DNA from: Oscillospiraceae bacterium
GTDB taxonomy: Bacteria > Bacillota > Clostridia > Oscillospirales > CAG-382
DNA: 42,878 nucleotides
NCBI GenBank assembly: GCA_015065225.1
Contig: SVQR01000007.1
Coordinates: 1 to 42,878, forward strand
Direction: 5' to 3'
In this document: positions 26,463-33,138 of the stretch, one piece after another
Layout: every line of letters begins with the position of its first letter
Position numbering within the stretch: position 1 is the first letter of the stretch
Notes under the pieces: model-generated
What the model was told of the DNA's origin: nothing
Databases searched by the model: none
What the model saw: only the letters and a program-made list of their open reading frames with translations
Program-made: the position numbers and the translations under genes

Positions 26463-26867
26463 ATGAATATGGAATTGTTATCTCAGGTCTGCGGTATTAT
26501 CTCACTTATTACGGTGGTAGGCTCGATGATGTTCAAAAACATCAAGCTCGTGCTTGCTATCAACTTGATATGTAATATTTCCGGTGCAATACCTTATCTT
26601 GTCAACGGTCAGATATCCGCCTGCGGACTTTATTTTGTGGCATCGGCTCAGGCGATAGTATTCCTTTGGTACAGATTTTTCAAAAAAGAGCCTCCGAAGT
26701 ATTTTACCGGTGTCTTTGCGGCTATGTTTCTCCTGGTTTCCGTATTAGGATATCAGACGCCGCTTGATATAATCGCAATGCTTGCGGCTGTGACCTGTGC
26801 TCTTGCACTTGCACAGAAAAGTTCGACAATGTACCGTGTTTTTATGGTGATAAACGGTGTATTGTAG
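26463..26867 (+). CDS. YgjV-family membrane protein, interrupted by in-frame TAG
   Basis: First gene under the lysine riboswitch. From the ATG at 26463 (AGAGG 7 nt upstream) it reads 134 residues with five hydrophobic segments and part of a sixth, then meets TAG at 26865. The sequence (ELLSQVCGIISLITVVGS, NISGAIPYLVNGQISACGL) resembles the Imp-YgjV family, whose members continue through a conserved helix at this point. The same frame stays open for 100 more codons beyond the TAG. In Escherichia coli YgjV a Trp occupies the matching place, so TGG to TAG is the simplest history. The family is, as far as I recall, grouped with PQ-loop/MtN3-like transporters. A role in moving lysine or a precursor is inference from the riboswitch. 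Confidence 0.75.
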   Translation: MNMELLSQVCGIISLITVVGSMMFKNIKLVLAINLICNISGAIPYLVNGQISACGLYFVASAQAIVFLWYRFFKKEPPKYFTGVFAAMFLLVSVLGYQTPLDIIAMLAAVTCALALAQKSSTMYRVFMVINGVL

Positions 26868-27170
26868 CTCGTATTCGATATACTTACAAAGACTTACAAT
26901 ATGCTTCCGGCACACATAATTACCGCAGCTGCTGCGATCTTCGGAATCCTGAAGGTTGATCTCGGTCTTTTCGGAAAGAAGAACGTCACCGAGGAAAAGG
27001 ATACCAAAAACGAAAAGAAGCAGGAAAACGATAAAAAAGACAAGAAAAAAGAAGATAAAGCATCACCGGAAGCAAAGACGGATGACGCCGAAAAGCCGGA
27101 AGAAAAAACAGAGGCATCGGCAGAGAAAGAAAATAACGGCAAAGAAGACGATGCCGAGACAACCAAATAA
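26868..27170 (+). pseudogene. In-frame continuation of the YgjV-family gene after the TAG
   Basis: Same frame as 26463. It begins LVFDILTKTYNMLPAHIITA, completing the sixth hydrophobic segment, then a seventh (AAAAIFGILKVDLGLF), and ends in a 65-residue, highly charged tail with 18 lysines (for example KKDKKKEDKA). The ATG at 26901 has no ribosome site and would start mid-helix, so independent translation is unlikely. It is either the lost half of a nonsense-mutated gene, a readthrough product, or evidence of a base error at the TAG. Confidence 0.7.
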
Positions 27171-27194
27171 ATTAACACAAGGAGAGATATAACA

Positions 27195-28088
27195 ATGAAA
27201 AAGAAAATTACAGTATTTGAAGGCGCGGCAACAGCCCTTGTAACACCTCTTACGGAGAATGGCATAGACTACGAGCTGTTCGGAAAGCTCATCGACTGGC
27301 AGATAGAATCAGGCATCAACGGACTTGTAGTTTGCGGAACGACAGGTGAAGCCTCCACACTTTCCGATGACGAGCACAGAGATGCCATCGCTTTCGCCGC
27401 AAAGAGAGCAAACGGTAGAGTTCCGATCATCGCAGGTACAGGCTCAAACGATACAGCTTATGCTCTCGACCTTACACGTTGTGCTTGTGAAGCCGGCGCA
27501 GATGCAATGCTCGTTGTAACACCTTACTACAATAAGGCAACACAGACAGGTCTTATCAAGATGTTCACAGAGATCGCCGACAAGAGTACAAAGCCTGTCA
27601 TCCTCTATAACGTACCTTCAAGAACAGGCGTAAATATCGCTCCCAAGACATATGCGGTGCTTGCGGATCATCCCAATATCGTAGGTATCAAGGAAGCAAA
27701 CGGCGATATCTCCAAGATAGTTGAAACAATGGCATATGTAGGCGATAAGCTCGACCTTTATTCCGGCAACGACGACCAGATAGTTCCCCTTATGGCTCTG
27801 GGCGGAAAGGGTGTTATTTCCGTTCTTTCCAACCTTCTTCCCGCTGAAACGGCACTTATGTGCAGAAAGTTCCTTGACGGCGACGTAAAGGGTGCGGCGG
27901 CAATGCAGATGAAATATCACGCACTGATTGATGCTCTCTTCTGTGAGGTAAACCCCATCCCCGTAAAGGCGGCAATGGCAAAGATGGGCTGGTGCGAGAA
28001 CTATCTCAGACTTCCCCTTACTCCTATGGAGGAATCAAATGCAGAAAAGCTCTATGCTCTTATGCGTGAGCAGAATCTTATAAAGTAA
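27195..28088 (+). CDS. dapA: 4-hydroxy-tetrahydrodipicolinate synthase
   Basis: A 297-residue class I aldolase that condenses pyruvate with aspartate semialdehyde, the first committed step to diaminopimelate and lysine. Motifs: GTTGEASTLS (Thr pair of the active site), VVTPYYNKATQTGL, ILYNVPSRTG (Tyr), and VGIKEANGD, whose Lys forms the Schiff base. AAGGAGAG lies 10 nt upstream. It follows the YgjV gene by 24 nt and shares the riboswitch transcript, so it should be off when lysine is plentiful. Confidence 0.96.
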   Translation: MKKKITVFEGAATALVTPLTENGIDYELFGKLIDWQIESGINGLVVCGTTGEASTLSDDEHRDAIAFAAKRANGRVPIIAGTGSNDTAYALDLTRCACEAGADAMLVVTPYYNKATQTGLIKMFTEIADKSTKPVILYNVPSRTGVNIAPKTYAVLADHPNIVGIKEANGDISKIVETMAYVGDKLDLYSGNDDQIVPLMALGGKGVISVLSNLLPAETALMCRKFLDGDVKGAAAMQMKYHALIDALFCEVNPIPVKAAMAKMGWCENYLRLPLTPMEESNAEKLYALMREQNLIK

Positions 28089-28089
28089 T

Positions 28090-28932
28090 ATGAAGCTCCT
28101 ACACGACAAGCGCAGTATTATAGGTGAAGGACCAATCTGGTGCGAAAGCGAAAAACTTCTTTACTATGTCAACGGCTTTGAATGCGAGATAATAAAGACG
28201 AATGTTGAAAACGGTGACTATTCCGTTATAACGCTTCCTTTCTGTGTCCCTGCCCTCGGATTTTCAAAGGACGGACGAATGATCGTTACAACCTTTGACG
28301 GAGTATACTATCTTTCGGAAAGCCTTGAAAGAACTCCTCTTTACGATATGCAAAGATACAGTATTCTCTACGGCAACGACTCAAAGACAGGACCGGACGG
28401 CAGATACTATGTGGGAACGCAGAGCGCAAAACGGTACGGTGTCTCCGATAAGGTAGACGGAAAGCTTTACAGCATAGATAAGAACGGAAACGTAAAGGTG
28501 CTTCTTGACGGTCTTATTCTTTCCAACGGCTTTGACTGGTCAATGGATGAAAAGTATCTTTACCACACAGACAGCGACACAAATATCATAAAGGAATACG
28601 AATTTGACAAGACACGCTCCGAGGTGCAGTTTACCGGAAGACAAATTGAAATTCCCTGTGTAGACGGATTTACTATCGACCGCGAAAACTGCCTTCTTGT
28701 AACCAGCAAAGGGTATATACTTCGTATAAAGACCTCGGATTTCACCTGTATTGATGAATACAAAGCTCCTGCCATGTATCCTGCAAGCTGTGGTTTCTGT
28801 GGTGAAAATATGGATATACTTGCGGTTGTTACATCAAGACACAATATTGACATTGAGCGTTACCCCGAAGCAGGTCTTACCTATACAAAAAAGTTGCCTG
28901 TCGGCGGAAGACTACCTTATCTTTTCGGGTAA
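28090..28932 (+). CDS. SMP-30/gluconolactonase-family beta-propeller protein
   Basis: A 280-residue protein that starts one base after the dapA stop. It fits the SMP-30/regucalcin/gluconolactonase family: GEGPIWCESEKLLYYVN (metal Glu), GNDSKTGPDGRYYVGT, LSNGFDWSMDEKYLYHTDS (metal Asn) and CVDGFTIDRENCLLVTSKG (metal Asp), so the divalent-metal site looks intact. There is no signal peptide. Family members hydrolyse sugar lactones and related esters. Its place between dapA and dapB, with tight spacing, implies a job linked to lysine or diaminopimelate metabolism that I cannot name, or simple co-transcription. Confidence 0.85.
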   Translation: MKLLHDKRSIIGEGPIWCESEKLLYYVNGFECEIIKTNVENGDYSVITLPFCVPALGFSKDGRMIVTTFDGVYYLSESLERTPLYDMQRYSILYGNDSKTGPDGRYYVGTQSAKRYGVSDKVDGKLYSIDKNGNVKVLLDGLILSNGFDWSMDEKYLYHTDSDTNIIKEYEFDKTRSEVQFTGRQIEIPCVDGFTIDRENCLLVTSKGYILRIKTSDFTCIDEYKAPAMYPASCGFCGENMDILAVVTSRHNIDIERYPEAGLTYTKKLPVGGRLPYLFG

Positions 28933-28960
28933 AAATATAAAACAAAAAGGAAATAAAACA

Positions 28961-29698
28961 ATGATTAAAGTTATAATCCACGGCGCAGGCGGAAGAATGG
29001 GCAAAGAGCTCATACGTCTTGTGAACGAAAGTGAAGATTTCACCCTTGCCGCAACTGTAGATAAATTCGGTGGAGTGGGAGTAGGTTACACAAGCCTTTT
29101 CGATTGCAAGGAAGACGCCGATGTAATAATAGACTTCTCAAACCACGTCCTGACAGCAGAGCTCTGTGATTACGCGATCGCAAGAAAGCTCCCCGTTATA
29201 ATCGCAACAACAGGACACAATCCGGAGGAAAAGGCTAAAATGGCGGAAGCGGCAAAGGTCGTTCCCGTGTTCCATAGCGCAAATATGTCCCTGGGCATCG
29301 CAGTTCTTGCAAGTCTTGCGAAAAAGGCGGCGGAAATGTTCCCGGATGCGGATATCGAGATAATAGAAAAGCACCACAACAGAAAGCTGGATGCTCCCAG
29401 CGGAACGGCACTCCTTTTGGCAAATGAGCTGAAGGAAGTAAGAACCGATGCCGAATTCAAGCTCGGAAGAGCCGGCAATGCAAAGCGTGAAAAGAACGAG
29501 ATAGGCATTTCTGCTGTAAGAGCAGGCAATATCGTCGGTGACCATGAGATAATCGTCTGCACTGATAGCCAGACATTGACACTTAAGCACGAGGCTCACG
29601 ACAGAGCACTCTTTGCGGAAGGTGCGCTTTCTGCTGCAAAGTACCTTGTAAAGCAGACCGTTCTCGGTATGTATGACATGAAGACCATGATGAAGTAA
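28961..29698 (+). CDS. dapB: 4-hydroxy-tetrahydrodipicolinate reductase
   Basis: A 245-residue NAD(P)H-dependent reductase, the step after DapA. Started at 28961 (MIKVIIHGAGGRMGKELIRL), which has an AAAAGGAAA site; a longer upstream frame overlaps the preceding gene. The dinucleotide motif GAGGRMGKEL is at residues 7-16; ATTGHNPEEK, ANMSLGIAVL and the signature EIIEKHHNRKLDAPSGTA follow. It sits 28 nt after the lactonase-family gene. Confidence 0.96.
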   Translation: MIKVIIHGAGGRMGKELIRLVNESEDFTLAATVDKFGGVGVGYTSLFDCKEDADVIIDFSNHVLTAELCDYAIARKLPVIIATTGHNPEEKAKMAEAAKVVPVFHSANMSLGIAVLASLAKKAAEMFPDADIEIIEKHHNRKLDAPSGTALLLANELKEVRTDAEFKLGRAGNAKREKNEIGISAVRAGNIVGDHEIIVCTDSQTLTLKHEAHDRALFAEGALSAAKYLVKQTVLGMYDMKTMMK

Positions 29699-29734
29699 TA
29701 TCCCTTTTCAAAAATAATTAAAAGGACAAAGAAA

Positions 29735-31030
29735 ATGTTACACACAAACCTCTCCGTCGGCGAAAACGGACATCTTTATTTCGCAAATGTTGATACCGTT
29801 TCTCTTGCAGAAAAGTACGGTACGCCTCTTATGCTTCTTGATGAAGACAGGATAAGAGCGAGAATGAGAACATACATTACCGCCATGGAAAAGCATTTCG
29901 GCGAAGGCTCAAAGCCACTTCTTGCATCCAAGGCACTCTGCTTCAAGGGAATATACAAAATAGCTGCAGACGAGGGAATGTGTACGGATATCGTATCACC
30001 CGGTGAGCTCTATACCGCAAAGGCGGGCGGCTTCCCAATGGAGAATGCATACTTCCACGGGAATAACAAAACTGATGTGGACATAGAATTTGCAATAGAT
30101 TCGGGCATCGGATATTTCATAGTTGACAACAGAGAAGAATTCGACAAGATCTCCTCCTATTCCGCAGAAAAAGGAATAAAGCAGAAGATACTCGTAAGAC
30201 TTTCTCCCGGTATAGATCCCCACACCCACGCAAAGATCAGCACCGGAAGCGTTGATTCCAAATTCGGAACAGCCATAGAGACAGGACAGGCAGAGGAATT
30301 CATAGCATATATCCTCAATGACAAAAATACGGAGCTTTGCGGCTACCATTGCCATGTCGGATCGCAGATATTCGAATCGGAGCCATTCTGTGATGCGGCG
30401 GATATCATGATGGAATTTTCCGCCATGATAGGCAAAAAGTACGGCTTTTATGCAAAGACAATTAATCTCGGCGGCGGCTTCGGTGTACCCTATACCGAAA
30501 AAGACCCGAAGATAGATTACGAGGAAAAGATAGCGGAAGTGGCATCACATATAAAAAATGCATCAAAAAAGCTGGGCATTGATATTCCTCAGATATTGAT
30601 GGAGCCGGGCAGAAGCATAGTGGCGGATTCCGGCATGACACTTTATACTGTCGGTACGGTAAAGAGCATCACAGGTTACAAGAGCTATGTCTCCATAGAC
30701 GGCGGTATGCCGGATAATCCAAGATACGCTCTTTACAACTCCGAATATACCTTCCTCATAGCCAATAAAGCAAATGCCGAAAAGGATATGACAGCCACAA
30801 TTGCGGGAAGATGCTGTGAAAGCGGTGATCTTCTGGGCGAAAATATCCCGATACAGACACCGGAAAGGGGAGATATCCTCGCGGTGCTTGTTACCGGTGC
30901 ATACAATTACTCCATGGCATCCAATTACAATAAGCTCCCAAGACCACCTATAGTCGCAATAAAGGGTGGCGAAGACAGAGTTGTTGTAAGACGCGAGACC
31001 TATGAGGATCTGGCGAGACTGGACGTGTAA
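29735..31030 (+). CDS. lysA: Diaminopimelate decarboxylase
   Basis: A 431-residue PLP enzyme that makes lysine from meso-diaminopimelate. The PLP lysine is in LLASKALCFKGIYKI; HCHVGSQIF, INLGGGFGVPY, MEPGRSIVADSG, CCESGDLLGEN and GAYNYSMASNYN are the fold type III family motifs in order. An AAAAGGAC site lies about 8 nt upstream. It is the last gene of the operon, with a terminator 33 nt after the stop. The intermediate steps between DapB and LysA are encoded elsewhere. Confidence 0.96.
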   Translation: MLHTNLSVGENGHLYFANVDTVSLAEKYGTPLMLLDEDRIRARMRTYITAMEKHFGEGSKPLLASKALCFKGIYKIAADEGMCTDIVSPGELYTAKAGGFPMENAYFHGNNKTDVDIEFAIDSGIGYFIVDNREEFDKISSYSAEKGIKQKILVRLSPGIDPHTHAKISTGSVDSKFGTAIETGQAEEFIAYILNDKNTELCGYHCHVGSQIFESEPFCDAADIMMEFSAMIGKKYGFYAKTINLGGGFGVPYTEKDPKIDYEEKIAEVASHIKNASKKLGIDIPQILMEPGRSIVADSGMTLYTVGTVKSITGYKSYVSIDGGMPDNPRYALYNSEYTFLIANKANAEKDMTATIAGRCCESGDLLGENIPIQTPERGDILAVLVTGAYNYSMASNYNKLPRPPIVAIKGGEDRVVVRRETYEDLARLDV

Positions 31031-31063
31031 AGGTAATTAAGAATTTATAATCAGAAATTAAGT

Positions 31064-31104
31064 ACTCCCGATATGGATATTTTTATGTCCACGTCGGGAG
31101 TTTT
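31064..31104 (+). terminator. Terminator of the lysine operon
   Basis: ACTCCCGA (from 31064) pairs with TCGGGAGT, with inner TGGA/TCCA, followed by TTTT. Confidence 0.88.
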
Positions 31105-31130
31105 GCTTGTGTAATTAATCAAAAGTGACA

Positions 31131-31159
31131 AAAAAGCCCCGACTTTTAACATCGAGGCT
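31131..31159 (-). terminator. Terminator of parB
   Basis: On the minus strand AGCCTCGAT pairs with GTCGGGGCT (two G-T pairs) and is followed by six T. Confidence 0.82.
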
Positions 31160-31185
31160 GAGTGTTGAACGTATTTATACGGGAA

Positions 31186-32151
31186 TCAGTCTTCCGGGAA
31201 CACCTTGTCACCGCAGATAGATTTCAGAAGATCCTCAAGGTCCTTGTTGTTGTAATAATGAAGCTCGAGTCTGCCTTCACCCGGTTTTTTTGCATTACCC
31301 ACTATCTTTACTCGTCTTCCGAGGATGGATGTGGCACTGCTCTCTATCTTTCCGAGGTATGCTGCACCTGCTTTTACGGTTTTATCCGCTTTCTTCTTTT
31401 CTGTCTCTTCCTTTTCTTCAAGCTCACGAAGTTTGAGCTTTACAAGTCTCTCCGTATCTCTTACGGAAAGATCCTTCTCGAATATGTCCTTTGCACACTT
31501 GTCTATAAGCTCTGCTCTGCCGAGTCCCAGAAGCGCTCTTGCGTGACCGGAGCTGATAGAGCCGTCCTCAAGAAGTGAAAGTGTATCCTTCGGGAGGCTC
31601 AGAAGTCTCAGTGCATTTGAAAGTGCGGGTCTTGAGATACCTACTATCTGTGCCGCCTCCTCCTGTGTCAGTTCGAACTCCTGCATAAGCCTCTGAAGAC
31701 CCATGGCCTGCTCAACGGGGTTGAGATCCTCTCTCTGAAGATTTTCCACGAGCATTATTGCCGCAGCTTCCTTCTCGGTGAAGGACTTTACAATTACGGG
31801 AACCTCTGTAAGCCCTGCCATCTTAGCAGCTCTCCAGCGACGTTCGCCTGCAACTATCTTGTATTTTCCGCGAAGTATCTTCGCAACAGTACCCTCTTCA
31901 CCCTCCGCAGGTTCTTCGCCTTCGGGACGTCTTACCACGATAGGCTGAAGTATACCGTGTCTTGAAATAGAGTCCGCAAGTGTGGAAAGTGCTTCCGGCT
32001 CAAATATCTTTCTCGGCTGAGTCTTATCAGGCTCGATATCGGATATCCTTACTGTTGTTACTGATTCACCGACCTTTTCGTCGGGAGTCATTATCATATT
32101 GTCATCAAAAAGAGCATTAAGTCCCTTTCCGAGTCCGCTTCTCTTTGCCAT
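31186..32151 (-). CDS. parB: Chromosome-partitioning protein ParB (Spo0J-like)
   Basis: A 321-residue ParB. The start at 32151 (MAKRSGLGKGLNALFDD) gives the family opening and a good AAAGGA spacing. Motifs: TQPRKIF, the CTP-binding GERRWRAAK and ENLQREDLNPVEQA, and a helix-turn-helix (ELTQEEAAQIVGISRPALSN) reading as ParB rather than Noc. The C-terminal region after a charged coiled-coil linker would dimerise. ParB loads at parS sites and segregates origins; in spore formers it also supports entry into sporulation. No parA lies beside it: upstream is the divergent spoVAC. Confidence 0.95.
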   Translation of the reverse strand: MAKRSGLGKGLNALFDDNMIMTPDEKVGESVTTVRISDIEPDKTQPRKIFEPEALSTLADSISRHGILQPIVVRRPEGEEPAEGEEGTVAKILRGKYKIVAGERRWRAAKMAGLTEVPVIVKSFTEKEAAAIMLVENLQREDLNPVEQAMGLQRLMQEFELTQEEAAQIVGISRPALSNALRLLSLPKDTLSLLEDGSISSGHARALLGLGRAELIDKCAKDIFEKDLSVRDTERLVKLKLRELEEKEETEKKKADKTVKAGAAYLGKIESSATSILGRRVKIVGNAKKPGEGRLELHYYNNKDLEDLLKSICGDKVFPED

Positions 32152-32181
32152 TGTCATGTTTCCTTTCAGATATATAAGTCT

Positions 32182-32197
32182 TGTTTTATACGAAACA
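32182..32197. promoter_or_regulatory. parS-like sequence in the parB leader
   Basis: TGTTTTATACGAAACA matches the bacterial parS consensus TGTTTCACGTGAAACA at 12 of 16 positions, with both outer arms intact but the CACGTG centre changed. It lies about 30 bp upstream of the parB start codon. Confidence 0.3.
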
Positions 32198-32267
32198 GGT
32201 ATATTTTTTCTCTTTGCGGCAAGAATATAATAAAGTTGTTTGTTCCGCAAGAAAAATAATTATATAT

Positions 32268-32296
32268 ATTATACCATCTGCAGCTTACAATGTAAA
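32268..32296 (-). promoter_or_regulatory. Sigma-A promoter of parB
   Basis: On the minus strand TTTACA (32296-32291) and TATAAT (32273-32268) are 17 bp apart. The -35 lies in an 11-bp perfect palindrome (TTACAATGTAA, about 32285-32295), which could be an operator. Confidence 0.78.
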
Positions 32297-32428
32297 CACC
32301 AAAAGATAAAAATACTGTGAAAATTGTATATATAAAATCACTTTTGTCGTAAATACGGCAATTCCATAAAAAGAGAATACGGCTATTTCGTTATCCGTCG
32401 AAACCATCACAGCACGAAAGGAATAAAA

Positions 32429-32893
32429 ATGTCAAAGAGAAAGTTCACCGAAGCAGAAAAGCAAGCCTTCCGAAAATTTGCCGAAGCACACGCACCGAAA
32501 TCCAACCTTCCCAAAGACTGTCTTATGTCATTCATAGTCGGAGGAATCATCTGCACTGTAGGTCAGGCAATAAGCGATATATATAAATACTTCGGAGCAA
32601 ATGAGGAAACCGCAAAGACTCTCACTCCCATAACGCTCGTTCTTATCTCCTGTATACTCACAGGCTTCGGCATATACGAAAAGATAGCAAAAAAGGCAGG
32701 TGCGGGTACACTTGTTCCGATAACAGGCTTTGCAAATTCCGTATGCTCCTGTGCGATAGACGGAAAGCCGGAGGGGCTTATCAAAGGCGTAGGTACGGGA
32801 ATGTTTGCTATCGCAGGGCCGGTTATCGTATACGGAATATCGGCAGGCGTAATTTACGGTATCATTTATTATATCGTGAATGTAATCTTCTGA
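32429..32893 (+). CDS. spoVAC: Stage V sporulation protein AC
   Basis: A 154-residue membrane protein of the SpoVA channel that moves dipicolinic acid into and out of spores. A basic N-terminus is followed by hydrophobic segments with the family signatures SFIVGGIICTVGQAISD, AGAGTLVPITGFANSVCS and GMFAIAGPVIVYGISAGV. GAAAGGAA is the ribosome site. Normally spoVAD and spoVAE follow; here the next 250 nt hold only a 22-codon ORF overlapping the stop codon, then the promoter of a surface protein. No clear sigma-G promoter could be placed. Confidence 0.93.
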   Translation: MSKRKFTEAEKQAFRKFAEAHAPKSNLPKDCLMSFIVGGIICTVGQAISDIYKYFGANEETAKTLTPITLVLISCILTGFGIYEKIAKKAGAGTLVPITGFANSVCSCAIDGKPEGLIKGVGTGMFAIAGPVIVYGISAGVIYGIIYYIVNVIF

Positions 32894-33046
32894 TGGGATT
32901 GCCGCAGAAGCCGATTTCGTTCGGATGCACAAAACCGGTGCAGAGAATTTATGCAAAGTGACAAAGCCGGTTTGGAATGAGTCAATGCAATTTGGACCTT
33001 TTTATAAAAATATGATATTTTGTTGTTTTTTTTCATTGTTTTAGGG

Positions 33047-33076
33047 TTGAAATAGACATATAATATATTTTATAAT
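33047..33076 (+). promoter_or_regulatory. Sigma-A promoter of the second SLH/beta-helix gene
   Basis: TTGAAA (33047-33052) and TATAAT (33071-33076) with an 18-bp spacer, preceded by A/T tracts (a run of eight T near 33026) that may act as an UP element. Confidence 0.75.
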
Positions 33077-33138
33077 GAATTGTGTCAGGGGCAGATCCCC
33101 CGAAACAAATATACTATTTCACGAAAGGACAGAAAAAC

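Noticed and set aside
32325..32370. Possible sigma-G promoter for spoVAC (GTATA and CGTAAAT)
   Set aside because: The -10 matches the consensus poorly and several equally weak alternatives exist in this A/T-rich stretch.
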